From NCBI GenBank assembly GCA_019671135.1, contig JAHRHY010000011.1:1914885-1978884 (forward strand): a stretch of 64,000 nt of DNA, read 5' to 3'. This document shows positions 21,401 to 31,996 of the stretch, in pieces. This DNA is from Linnemannia hyalina. Lineage: Eukaryota > Mortierellomycota > Mortierellomycetes > Mortierellales > Mortierellaceae. The translations under genes and the position numbers were made by a program. The notes under the pieces were generated by a model, which saw nothing but the letters and a program-made list of their open reading frames with translations, was not told the DNA's origin and did not search any database. How positions within the stretch are numbered: position 1 is the first letter of the stretch; the number at the start of each line of letters is the position of its first letter.

Positions 21401-21955
21401 GTATCATCGGCCGCCTGGTCAACAATCAAACATACCGTACTACGGATCACATCCTAGTCCTCATTATCAACCAATATCGTCCCAGCCAACACACCAAATA
21501 CGACCTCCGTTGTTTCATATGCCGCCTAGCCTACCAACCTCGCCTAGCCTTCCGGTCCAAGCATTAGCGCAGGAGCCACCATCAAGTGCGGCCAATTCTC
21601 CTCCCCTTCCACAAGACCCGCTCTCCTTGGCGTCTCCTTATCATCCACAAAATATTCAGCCTATCAGCATATGGTACAAATGCTCCCTGATAGAGGAGCG
21701 TTGACGGTACGCGCTGCGTGGGATGAGTTTCACGGTCCTCTCTCTCATCTAAGGAGTCAGGGCTGTCTTTCAAATGATCTGAGGACGAAAAAAGCCTATA
21801 GTCGTCGACGCGAGTTTGCATTGTTGGTACAAGAAGCAGCAGAAAGAGAGAAACACCCGGTGGAGGTTCTTGTTGACGAATGGACAGAAAGGTTTAGAGG
21901 ACAGACCATTAACTCTGTTCGCGATGAATTGAAGGCCCAACAGAAAGTAAAGTAG
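18447..21955 (+). pseudogene. Crypton tyrosine recombinase with GCR1_C domain (Crypton-1), broken late
   Basis: Four exons join cleanly: to 18770, 18861-19359, 19472-20112 and from 20211, all GT-AG and in phase. No ATG is visible at the 5' end in this frame, so the start is unknown; an upstream exon from the ATG at 18259 is possible. The N-terminal half is low-complexity and acidic. The recombinase follows: box I around LLRDEDARNLNLSDI, box II HSGRHAGTSEA, then HIRHLGRW, with nucleophile Tyr in ESFYAP. A coiled coil and a Pro/Tyr/His-rich linker follow. A GCR1_C-type DNA-binding domain (LTVRAAWDEF...KKAYSRRREF) ends at about 21952. Two lesions: in-frame TAG at 21384-21386 in the linker and a frameshift near 21655. 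The catalytic core itself is intact. Confidence 0.85.
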
Positions 21956-22630
21956 AACACTAAACCCATGCCTGCTTGCCACAATAAATACCAACCCTCA
22001 AAAGTGATACAAGGCGCAGTGCAAACCATGGATTACATATGAGGAGGAGGAGAGATAGAAGTAGGAAGGATCCATGATGCATATGAATATCAATTGATAA
22101 TATAGTAATCCGAAGGCACAAGCAACGTAACATGCCTTTCAACGCAAATCCACACCTCTTTACGTCTTAGACACATAGCATTCAGCTCAATATTACTTGA
22201 TTTCGCTAAAGAAAACTTTGTTTCATTGTTACACAAAAAGCCACAAAAGGAAATCGGAGTGACATGGGAGAGACATGGGAGGGACATGGGAGGGACACGG
22301 TTTAAGATTCGATAAACATACTGTGCCTGAAAAAACACATTTCACCACCAGCATGCCTGCCATCCCTCAATCACTTTCGTTTACAGATTGTCCATCCTCA
22401 CTCAAACCCCACCTATAATCTACACTCAGCAGAAACACATCAGCACCCAAACTCCTCTCTTCTCCAAGGTCTCCATCTGCTTTGTCATCACTTCCATTCC
22501 TCAAAGTATGAATCACTTAAATATGCACCTGTCCACTGCTGTTCTTTTCTCGATATTGTCTATTGACACTAGGCGCTATCTATCCGCGCTCTCTTCTTAA
22601 AACTCCCTCAACTACCACCTACCTTCCACC
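21956..22630. other. intergenic, 5' region of Crypton-2
   Basis: No gene is seen. There is a short tandem repeat of about 11-12 bp around GACATGGGAGG at 22260-22300. The last 250 bp are pyrimidine-rich and probably hold the Crypton-2 promoter. Confidence 0.4.
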
Positions 22631-24571
22631 ATGCTGCCCAATAGAGGACCCCGAACCCGCCGCTCGTACGCTACTGCTGTCGCCGAAGGTCCACTTCGTA
22701 CCGAAACGAAAGTCAAACCGGAAAGATGGTCGCTATTGATGAACCAAATAGACGAGGACAGCGCCGAGGTCCTGCTGCTGCTGAAGCCACCACTCTCGGG
22801 ACTAAACCCTCCACAGTAACAATCCAACCTACTACCAACACTCTTTCTGTCAAAGCTACAGCTCAGAGAGCCCCTGTCCCTGCGATCGCCACCAGAACGC
22901 GAACAAAGGCCACCAATACCACCACCCCCTCCGCCAATACGCCAACCACTACCAAGACCCCCAATGCCCCAAAGGCCAGTTCCACAATAACCAAGGGTCA
23001 AAAGAAGGTCCTTCGTAACAATCCTGGTGCCACTGGCTCTGCTTCCCCTCTTCCTCGAACCTCAAAGGCGGCGAAAAAGAAAAGGCCAAAAGCGACGAGC
23101 AAGAAGTCAGTGGACTCTGCAGACACAGATGACTCGGACCCTGACACTGTCAAGAAGTCGGCCAAGAAGAAGGTATAGCGGTACCACGGGCCGAATGGAT
23201 CTACAGTCCGTCGACTTCCAATGCACCAGAAAGACCAGAGCCGGGCCTATCCAACAATCCCTCCTGGAATGACAGAAGGAGAGTATTCACAGGCCATCAA
23301 ATCCTCATCCAACAAGGTCCTCTATGACCTTCTGGCGCGGAAGGATAATGATATCCAGGAGTTGACCGTCAGGCAACATAAAGTGAAGCTCTTAACCTGG
23401 CAGGTTAGTACTTCATTGCGTTTGTATTTCACAATTTGTAGTGAGATATGCCTTATTTTTATGCATCAATTTCTAATACTCTTGTTCCTTTTTTCATTGA
23501 GTCAAGTTCTACTGCGATATAAATTATGATGGCGACTACACAGTGAATGCTGAGCGCATGCTGCCGTACTTTGAGAACCTGGTCTTCCTCCGAACATCCA
23601 AGAAGTTTATCGTCCCTGATATTGACTACGACGGCGCCATTGGCCTCAGGCCTGCGGGATGGAAGCCGCCAAATCCTAAACAACGACGAACAGCTAAAAA
23701 AACCAAGGATATTGAAGAGTGGATACCAGAGTCGTCTTCCAAGGAGCAGGACTTACAGGTGTGGACCCCTGATGATGCTGACGCAGCGATAGCCCGATCA
23801 GAGGAGCTGGAGTATGAGGAGCACGAGGATGAAGATGAGATAGTTGCTGCTGCAGTGGATGAGGTTGTAGATGTCGACATGGAAATCGTCGTAGGCAATA
23901 ACCGAGAGAATGACAACAACTCAGTCGAAATCACTGTCCAAGAAGAACTACAAGCACTGCATGCAATGGTGGAAGGTGAGGATGAGACTGGCCTTGTTCT
24001 GGAAGGTGAGGACTTTGAGTCTGGAGACCAACAGGGGCTGGAGCATGCCACTGGAACAGAAGCTCCTGCAGAACCCCTCATAATCGAGACTGAGGCAGAC
24101 AAGATGAAAGGTATGTATAATTCTCGGTCTCAATTGATGTTATTAGGGAGATAATGACACTGATATTTGTTTGACCTTTCAATTATTACTAGTCTTTTCT
24201 GGTCTTGTACTTGATAAGCATGGTCGTATTGCGATCACGGTACCTTTGTCTCTGGGAACTGTTGACAACTACCGCAAAGCTTGTATATATCTCTGGAAGC
24301 TTCAAAACCAAAGGACCACCTTGTGCCCAAATCCTGCGCCTAACCCACGTACCGATGGACCTTTGGATGATGCCATCAACGCCTATGGCGTTCGTCTCGT
24401 CTATGACAAGGCTACAACTGGAACAACAAGGGACACAGCTTGTAACACACGCGAGACATATGACGGTAATGACAACTAAACACCATGAAAGCATGCCCTA
24501 CCTTTTCACAGCAATCTGACATATCTCCCTTCTTTTTCTTTTTATAAGGCAACAAGCTGGTACGTATGGCA
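22631..24571 (+). pseudogene. Crypton-2, truncated within the recombinase
   Basis: A paralogue of Crypton-1. ATG at 22631 in a CCACCATG context starts a short basic frame; the Thr/Lys-rich part (about 22790-23178) reads in another frame. Exons ending at 23403, 23507-24110, 24193-24465 and from 24549 carry GT-AG borders at positions similar to Crypton-1 (the last intron is extra). The shared core includes the FYCD...ERMLPYFENLVF block, an acidic region and a SAM-like part (VDNYRKACIYLWKLQNQRT). After 24570 the sequence becomes A/T-rich and the catalytic half of the recombinase is missing. The truncation point coincides with the poly(T) tract that ends the LINE fragment on the minus strand. Confidence 0.75.
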
Positions 24572-25880
24572 ACATTTTTTTTTATTTTTATTATTTTATT
24601 TTCTAAGGTTTTATTTGTGGCTTGTTGCCGTATGGTTGAAGATGTAGACGTTTTGCGCTATGGCATTCTTAATTTCTATGGAAATATAGTCAGAGATTTC
24701 CTCCGATGACTGTGTGTGTTTGTGGAGGAAGAGGATGGTGTTTGCTGTGTTTATACCTATAAGGCAGCAGGCCAGCAATTGTGGAGGGGTGATGTGTATT
24801 TGGGCTTAATGGAAAAGATGGGGGGTTTAAAGGAGAGCAAAGTATGGAGATCTTCATCGGACCATGTGGGCCTGTCCGTGTATTCTCGCAAAATGAACTG
24901 CCATGCTAGGTACTTGCCCTTGCATCCAAAGATATGGTGGTTTTTGTCAGCCTTTCTTTCCCTGCATCCCTGAGCGTCACAATGGGCGTCCTGTTTCCAC
25001 CTGTGGGCCCGAAACGTGCCACATGGGATAATGTCACGCTTGTATCGCCACCAGAAAGAACGGGCTCTATGTGGAATCTTGGTTTTCCAGAACTTGCGCC
25101 ATTGGGACTTGGTGCCGGATTCAGGGTGCATCGTCGAAAGGGGGTCGGGAGAGGTTCGGGTTCGAGAGTCGGGGACAGGTAATGTCGGATCTGTCTGGTG
25201 GAGGCAGTCCCTAAAGTTACCTTTGTCTTGCCGTTGTCGAGGAGGATGAGTGAGCGTATTCTCTGAGCCAGGCGACCTCCGACGACTCCAGCATGCAGTG
25301 TCTGTATCGCGTCCAGGTATGCTTGTGACATCCGCCGAGTATTAGTTCCTGCAAGATGTGTAATGAGTTCGTCTCTTATACACTTCGATTTCCGGGAGAG
25401 TCGGCGCTTGTATGCCGCCTTGAACTTGTTATTCCCGTCTATCTCCAACTCGAACAGGTCTCCAATCCGTGCGGTGAGAGTGGTGTTGTCATTATCCATC
25501 GAAGGGAACCACCATTCCAGCGGGCTTTCCAGAAAAGTGGTCGAATCTGGAAGTCCTGCCTGCATGGTGGGTGCCTTGATCGGGGGGAGTGTGCTGGCCG
25601 CCTTGACTAGCTGCAGGAGGTGGGGGAAGTGTTTGAGTTGTTGGTGGAGTCTGTTCTCCTGAGGGTCCAGCATGAAGGATAGGCGGTGGATGTCACTTGT
25701 CTTCCAGAGGATAATATCCAGTACAATGTCCTTCCCCCAGGAGACTGTCGTAGTCGTGGCGTTGCGAAGGTGCTTGATGAGAAAAGCTTATTGTTGCTTC
25801 GCCGGATCTATGACCCCAAGGCCGCCGTTGTGTCTAGGGGTGGTGATGACCTTCCATGATGCTGATGGTTTGAAGGTGCA
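24569..25880 (-). pseudogene. LINE (non-LTR retrotransposon) 3' fragment
   Basis: Read on the minus strand, 25880 down to 24757 encodes the C-terminal part of a LINE ORF2. It includes a segment with HNGGLGVIDPAKQ (an in-frame TAA follows it), LIKHLRN, and a zf-RVT-like end (SQWRKFWKTKIPHRARSFWW, then C...C...HHIFGC). Two frames are needed, so at least one frameshift near 25000-25130 exists in addition to the stop. Downstream, an A/T-rich tract at 24570-24604 (A-rich on the minus strand) looks like its poly(A) tail. The reverse transcriptase proper is missing: a typical 5'-truncated, dead insertion. Confidence 0.8.
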
Positions 25881-26060
25881 AACAAATCGCGTAATGCAAT
25901 CAAGAAAAAGAACTCAGCGCAAGACTAGCCACAAGCGACCTAAAAGTGTTGGACCTTTCGTCGATCACGACTCAAACAAAGAAAACGTCCCGTCTATGAT
26001 AACTCGATCAGAAAACTATATACTTGGCGCATTGTGATTGATCTTTCACTCTCCGCAAAT
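25881..26060 (+). other. possible terminal exon of a disrupted gene
   Basis: After the LINE fragment the plus strand is open to a TGA at 26035-26037, encoding a basic Lys/Arg/Ser-rich tail (SRKRTQRKTSHKRPKSVGPF and onward). An AATAAA at about 26058 follows. It may be the last exon of the gene the LINE entered (Crypton-2 or another). The stretch 26061-26529 holds nothing I recognise. Confidence 0.3.
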
Positions 26061-26529
26061 AAAGTTTGTTCAGCCACAATAGCCACAACGACCACAAGAC
26101 TAGCCATCGTATTTCGATGACGTCGGACATGCAAATCATGCCTGCTGATGGGGGCTAACCTGGACAAATAAGTTTATTTCATCCACCGTTTCTTTCCCCA
26201 ACATCACTGGGGTACCATACAACAATGATCAAATCGTCATGCTTGAGAGAAATGAGCATTTGTCGATCATTCGCTAATCGCTCCTTCCCAGAGACGGAGA
26301 CATTAGCCCTAAACACGCAAAAATGTCATACCGGATGCATTCGCGTTAACCTATGCTAGCATACTTCCCATTGCATCCCTATTTAATTCCGGGTTTGGAC
26401 CATTTAATGACCCGGTTTTGACCAATTAATTAAGGTTTTACCGCCATTTGTGACTTGTTTTTTCATCCCGACCCGGTTTCTTCCCGTAAATCGTTCCGCC
26501 CTTGATTCTTTTCGTCTCTCCGGGGCTTG

Positions 26530-26604
26530 GGATCCCGTTTGGCGTAGTAGTAAAGCGTCCCTCTCACAATCTTGAGGTCCTGGGTTCGAGTCCTAGGAGA
26601 GCGT
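26530..26604 (+). repeat. tRNA-like pol III promoter, probable SINE head
   Basis: Contains an A-box-like TGGCGTAGTAGT and a good B-box GGTTCGAGTCC about 40 bp later. A T-arm stem (CTGGG/CCTAG) forms, but the anticodon stem and acceptor stem pair poorly. This looks like a tRNA-derived SINE or decayed tRNA, not a functional tRNA. The tail to about 26740 may belong to it. Confidence 0.5.
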
Positions 26605-26745
26605 TTGGTTTGGCTTGGCGCATGATCTCATCATCTTACACTCAAGGAGTTGAAGGCTCCTCTCTCTTCTACAGCACAAAGTCTTCCCTCAAATTCAGAG
26701 TCTTGCCGCTGCCCCCTACACATTTCTTTCTCAAGTACCGTCTTT

Positions 26746-27024
26746 GGATAGCGTTGCCGAATGTAATGACGGCTAAAGCCTATTATTCGACAACGCCAGG
26801 GACTCTAGATGTGTGTATCTTTCTTTTATTATTAGCCGTGACTTCCGAAAAAAAAAAAAAAATGAAAATGAAAATGAAAAATGAAAACAAAATAAAGGGG
26901 ACTCTAGGTGATCTGTTGATCTCTATCTACTTGCTAGAAAAGGGCGGGTCGGGTGGGACATCTAGAGTCCCTGGCGTTGTCGAATAATAGGCTTTAGCCG
27001 TCATTACATTCGGCAACGCTATCC
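26746..27024. mobile_element. small element with 67-bp inverted ends, DIRS-like derivative
   Basis: 26746-26812 and 26958-27024 are perfect inverted repeats by eye. The interior (about 26795-26930) matches, in reverse complement, the 5' leader of the neighbouring DIRS-like element (30090-30232), including the AATAAAGGGGACTCTAGGTG block. It is best read as an internally deleted, non-coding relative that abuts the full element. Confidence 0.65.
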
Positions 27025-27232
27025 ATTATTCTTCCTTGCCAGGGACTCTATCTGTGGGTTCAGAGTTGAGGAAATATGGCTGCGGCGAAGTTGCTTGTTA
27101 GAGATCGCAAGATCCTGTAGCACACTTCAACAATGGCTGGGGATGACCGACGGCCGTGTCTGTCAACGTCGTCCGGCGGGATCTCCTTCTTTAGCGTGGT
27201 GGTAGTGCTCAAACATCCGGGTGCTCCCTTCT

Positions 27233-29056
27233 CTACTGCTTGTTGCCGTCGACGTTCCAGGCCGAGAGCGACCACATTGGATTCCTCTCGAGGATGTGTG
27301 GACTGTTCCCCGGAGCTGGTAAGACTTGGTTCCTCGGGATCCGTAGAGGCTTGTCGACCGACATGGCTGTGATCATAGGATACCAGAGCGCGCTCGTCCA
27401 GAATGGAGTGATGACCGTTGCCTTGACCTTGTCCTGCTTGATCTTCTGGAGGACCTTGGTGATTAGCGACCACGGTGGACACGCATAAACTCTGTTCATG
27501 TTGGACCAGTTGCTGTTGAACGCGTCCTGGCCCCAGGCGGATTCCTCCCGCTTCCATGAGATGTATCGAGGAACTTTGGCGTTCGTTGCTATTGCAAATA
27601 GGTCGATGTGGTGGTGACCCCATGTCGACTCGAGGGTTTGGAAGAATGACTTGTCGATCGACCATTCCAGCTGCGTCGTCATCCTCCTGGACGGTGCATC
27701 TGCTGGATTGAACTGTGAGGGAACGTATGTCGTCTTGAGTCGTGTGCCAGTCGCCATACAGTGGTTCCATATCCTGGTCGTCAGGTCGAGTAGTGGTCGA
27801 GACCTCGTCCCGCCGAATTTGTTGATCTGGGCAATGGTTGTCATGTTGTCGCAAATAACATGAATGGTCTTCCCGATCGTTTCTGGAAGGTGGACCAAGT
27901 GCCAGATGACCCGCAGCTCCTTCCAATTGATGTGGTGAGATTGTTCCGATGCGCTCCATGTCCTGGACCTCTCCTTGTCCTCGATCACAATCCCCCATGC
28001 ATCCTCCGAGGCATCGGTGTATGCGTCGACTTCCGTCCTCTGAGGCAAGAATCCTTGACCGTTCCACTCCGAAAGATGAGATCGCCACCAGCTGAGATTC
28101 TCCAGTGCCGCCGTATCCAATGTGACCGGGTCCGTCCACTTGCATTTCTTGGCCAGAGCTGCATTCTGAACCTGAATCAGATTCCTCGTCCTCAGTCGAG
28201 CCGGAAAGACCGCCACCGTCATCGCGATCGCCTTCCCGATAAATGCCGCCAGCCGCCGAAGTTGAACCGTTCCTGCTCTGATCAGCTTCTCCGCTTCCCT
28301 GCGCAGGTCGCGGACTTTTGGCCTTGGAACCGACAGTGACATGTTGCCGGTGTTGATCCTGAACCCAAGATGGTCGATACATTAGGTAGGATCTAGTGTT
28401 GACTTGGTGTTCTTGATAAGGAATCCAAGCTTTTCCAGCTGTTCCCGAACTAGACGAGTATGCTCCTTGGCCTCCTCCTTGGTCCTGGCTGCAATGAGGA
28501 TGTCGTCGAGATATGCCGAGATCCTGATCCCCTTCTCCCTCGCCCACTTGAGAATCGGACGGACGATTTTTGTGAATACGAAGGGGGAAAGTGAAAGTCC
28601 GAAAGGCAGAGTTCGGAACTCGTATAATGCCGCTCCCCATCTGAATCGGAGGTACTTGCGGGATGCTGGATGGACTGCCACATGTAGGAACGCATCGCTG
28701 AGGTCGATACTCGTAAGCCAGTCGCCTGGTTTGAGCATCCTGCAAATGTTGGTAAGGGTTTCCATCTTGAACTTGGGTGCTGTCAAGAATTGGTTGAGTG
28801 GACGTAGGTTCAACACTGGGCGTAGGTCTCCCGTCTTCTTAGGGATAGTGACGATACGACTGTAAAATCCCTTCCCGCTGCAACCTTCGATAGCCTTTTT
28901 CCGTAATAAAGTACGGACCTCTTCGTCGATAGCCGTCCGTTCCTCCGGCGAATTGAACGGATCGTGTAGCGGTGGTAGGCGCAGTGGTGGAGGTCGGTCG
29001 AAAATGATGCTGTAGCCCGACCTGATGATGTTGTTGACCCAGGTCAAATCCGTCAT
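27233..29056 (-). pseudogene. DIRS-like reverse transcriptase-RNase H, with one in-frame stop
   Basis: The RT part (29056-28385) contains KTGDLRPVLNLRPLNQFL, SIDLSDAFLHV, LPFGLSLSPFVF and YLDDILIA. RNase H and the distinctive DIRS C-terminal block follow in the same frame from 28381: DAYTDASEDAWGIV, INWKELRVIWHLV, VICDNMTT, SQFNPADAPSR, then HHIDLFAIATN and VYACPPWSLI. The only lesion seen is TAA at 28382-28384, a single-base change from a sense codon, between RT and RNase H. The enzyme would copy element RNA into DNA. Confidence 0.88.
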
Positions 29057-29097
29057 CTCTCTCCATGCCTCCTGGAACTGGAGAAGTCGTCCTCCTA

Positions 29098-30045
29098 CTA
29101 ATCCGACTCCTCCCCGTCGTTTCCCTGGTCTGGTTGCTTCCTGCCTTGACTGCCACCAGACTTGTACCGAGGCTTGCTACCATACTTGCCTCCGTCCGAC
29201 TTGTAACCCGACTTGCCGTTGTCGGATCTATATCCTGACTTGTCCTTGGGTTGCGACTTTCCCGACTGCTGGTCCTTGGGAGTGTCGTCTGTTGCTGACT
29301 TGTCTTTGATAGACTTGTTGTCAGGCTTCTTGGTCTTGTCCTTTGGAGGTTCGTATTTCTTGTATGTCTTTCGAACCAGATCAGCGGCTGCTTTTTTGGC
29401 TGCCAGTGATTCCAAAGTGAAAAGGGATTCCTCCTTGTCGTTTCCATGCTTAATACCGAGTTCGTCGAGGTAAAGGTTCTCTCGCATTCGACTGATCCTG
29501 GAAGCGTCGTGGGATGCTGAGATACGTACGGTGTTGAGGAAACCGAGCGTACGTTTGCCGTGAGCCGAGTCGGATTCCTTATTTTTGATGATCTCATGGG
29601 CGAGAGTGTCGTAGAACCGGGTTGTGTGTGCTAAATATCCTTGGATTGTTGCCAAATCACGTTCGTGTCGCTTGGCTGCATCCGTGAGGGACACTTCGGA
29701 GTGTTGCAAAACTGGGGGAGGCTTGTAATCCATACCCTCGGTGTAATGGTAGTCGTTCCAATCGAAAACGTCATGGTTCTTGGGAAGCTCGGAATCGAAG
29801 AACTTGGGTTCCCCGATGGCTGGATAGATGTTGAGGAGTTCCTCGTAGAGCTTGAGAGTGGTTGCTCGGGGCTTGCAGACCACTTTGCCATCCTGTTCGA
29901 CTGATTCGGCTTCCAGTTGTTGAATCCTGGCTTGTTGCTGTTGTAAAAGGAGTTGCTGTTGCTGCATTTGCTCCTGCATAAGGCGAAGGGTCGTGTAAAT
30001 GTCGATATCGACATCGGGGGCCGTAGGATTGGGTGCATGGGACAT
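29098..30045 (-). CDS. DIRS-like Gag protein (315 aa)
   Basis: Intact frame from the ATG at 30045. Residues about 20-50 are a Gln-rich coiled coil; a central conserved-looking helical part contains LAHEIIKNKESD and ENLYLDELGI; the C-terminal 90 residues are a Lys/Ser/Gly/Asp-rich basic tail, likely nucleic-acid binding. It ends about 40 bp before the RT frame opens, the usual order in DIRS elements. No zinc knuckle. Assignment rests mainly on position. Confidence 0.7.
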   Translation of the reverse strand: MSHAPNPTAPDVDIDIYTTLRLMQEQMQQQQLLLQQQQARIQQLEAESVEQDGKVVCKPRATTLKLYEELLNIYPAIGEPKFFDSELPKNHDVFDWNDYHYTEGMDYKPPPVLQHSEVSLTDAAKRHERDLATIQGYLAHTTRFYDTLAHEIIKNKESDSAHGKRTLGFLNTVRISASHDASRISRMRENLYLDELGIKHGNDKEESLFTLESLAAKKAAADLVRKTYKKYEPPKDKTKKPDNKSIKDKSATDDTPKDQQSGKSQPKDKSGYRSDNGKSGYKSDGGKYGSKPRYKSGGSQGRKQPDQGNDGEESD

Positions 30046-30395
30046 GGGGGAGGATCGTTCCGAGATTCGGGGAGAGTGTTCCGGCCGTGAAAAAGAAAGA
30101 TAGAGATCAACAGATCACCTAGAGTCCCCTTTATTTTGTTTTCATTTTTCATTTTCAATTTTTTTTTTTTTTTTCCGAAGTCACGGCTAATAATAAAAGA
30201 AAGATACACACATCTAGAGTCCCTGGCAAGGAAGAATAACAGAAATAAAAAAACCCCCTGGTGGCTTGTTGCACCACTGGGACTGTTCTCTCCTTACTGA
30301 GCCTTCCTACGGGAAGGTTCAATTTTAAAAAAAAAAAAAAAAAATCGTCTCTCCTTCTCTTTCTCACTCGCCCACACACCTTCTCACATCCTATT

Positions 30396-30839
30396 ATGCC
30401 ATCCAAAAAAGACGACCTTACCTCCGAGCTCATCTGGAAAACACACACAGAGTACAAAGACTCCTCTCTTCTCTACTTACCACGTATTCAAAAATTCCTC
30501 CGTGGTTACTCTATACCATTCAACACTTGCATCGCCATCATCGACATCCTCATCAAAGATTCGAAAAGGTCTTCAGCCATTGCTAAATTAAATCGCTTCT
30601 TCCCCAAAGACAATTCAATAATCCCTTCACTGCACTCCCCTGAAGGCGCCCTAAAAGACAAAAACTTTCACATCCTTCACCCAACCTGCAACTATCCCAC
30701 TCCGCCATTATCCTACCTGCGGATGACATTGAGTCACTCGATATACCTTTGAGACCTCAAAAGATTTTCGTCAGGCATCACTCTGTATCATCCTTGAGGA
30801 GATATACTCCTCCTTTCGCCAACGGCGCTCTTATCACTG
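30396..30839 (+). other. ORF of unknown type, cut by a foldback element
   Basis: An ATG at 30396, after an 18-nt A run (about 30327-30344), opens 118 codons (MPSKKDDLTSELIWKTHTEY onward). Near 30695 the sensible continuation switches frame and runs to 30860, across the border of the foldback element. It may be the start of a LINE ORF1 or a broken host gene; I do not recognise a domain. Confidence 0.35.
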
Positions 30840-31317
30840 TTACAAAAAGATGTGGTGGCTAGGCAGTGGCGGCGATGCCTTAGGTTAGCAGTCATATTCT
30901 TTAGTAGACATAGTATTAGTAGTGCGCCGAGCCCTCTTGTCTGCTCTTTGTCCTTTTACACATCACTTGGACGAGAGCAGTATTGACAAGAGTTTCGCTG
31001 GCACGCTGCAGGTAACAACCCCCTCTTTGATAATATGAATACAAGGTCCTTTTACACATCACTTGGACGAGAGCAGTATTGACAAGAGTTTCGCTGGCAC
31101 GCTGCAGTGTATCGTTTTGTGTGATTCTTTTAGGACACTATTGTCACTTCCCCTCCCCCCAACCTACAACCCCCTTCCCCCCCCTCCGTACCAATTGAGG
31201 ACCTAACAGCGGTCCTACAACTCTGGCCGTCGACCCTCTCCCCTGAGTAACATCACTCACCAAGAAATTACCCTTAACAAGACAAATTTGATTCATCAGA
31301 CAGACCAAAACATGATA

Positions 31318-31812
31318 GCGGCCCCTTCATGTGCAGAGGATATAAAAAGGCATATAAAAAATATCCAAAGTCCAAGGAACGGAGTGTTGACTTCCATAAC
31401 TGGCATATCTCTTCATAGTGGGCAACAGAACACAGAATAAAATAGCAATAGACAGCACAAGAATTTTTAAAATGTAATCTCTCCCCTGTATTTCACGACA
31501 AAGATACAGTTGAGAATACAAGTGCTTTAGATGATCACATACAAGAACTACTCTGGCGAATCTTGCAGTGAGGGTTACAGGTTAATAGTAGATGGACATA
31601 TTCAAGAGTTTGGTGTGCGAAAAATAAGAAGACTTTGTTGTTTGGAGAATAGGTTGGTGTTTAGTAGGATAGTTAAACAAAAAATGTTACAATGGTTGTC
31701 TTATATGCTTGGTATCATATATACATTCTCCTCTAATGGACGCGGTGGATATCGTCAAGATCTGCAGAGATGTAACAAACACCATATGATAATTTGGACT
31801 TGAAAGGCCTCC
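31318..31812 (+). mobile_element. 495-bp mini-element with GGCCTCC end and ATA target duplication
   Basis: Begins GCGGCCCCTTCATGTGC and ends GGACTTGAAAGGCCTCC; the two ends are a degenerate inverted repeat. It is flanked on both sides by ATA (31315-31317 and 31813-31815), the same 3-bp duplication seen around element X. About 99% identical to 50947-51443 (inverted) and to the first 79 bp visible at 63922-64000. It sits in the centre of the foldback element. Confidence 0.75.
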
Positions 31813-31996
31813 ATAACACGCGTAGACACAGACCATATTCAAGCACGAGCCGAACTGAGCTCACAATTGTACCCTTAAAAGAAAAAAAAGATACCACAGT
31901 AGTGGTTGTTACTCAGGGGAGAGGGTCGACGGCCAGAGTTGTAGGACCGCTGTTAGGTCCTCAATTGGTACGGAGGAGGGGGGGAAGGGGGTTGTA

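Larger units (their letters stand above)
27026..30239 (-). mobile_element. DIRS-like retroelement
   Basis: The element is bounded by 25-bp inverted repeats (27026-27050 and 30215-30239, TTATTCTTCCTTGCC plus AGGGACTCTA). Gag-like and RT-RNase H frames lie on the minus strand. Inverted terminal repeats and the RNase H type are DIRS features. A tyrosine recombinase, normal for DIRS, was not found: only about 180 bp separate the RNase H end from the inverted repeat. The element is thus deleted or depends on a recombinase elsewhere. Confidence 0.75.

Noticed and set aside
26530..26604. Functional tRNA gene
   Set aside because: Acceptor and anticodon stems do not pair well; only pol III boxes are convincing.
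27060..28745. 561-codon minus-strand open frame in the DIRS-like element
   Set aside because: Overlaps the RT and RNase H frame in a different register and is low-complexity; it is a shadow.
31327..31521. 64-aa open frame conserved in two copies of the 497-bp unit
   Set aside because: The copies are almost identical DNA, so conservation is not evidence of coding.
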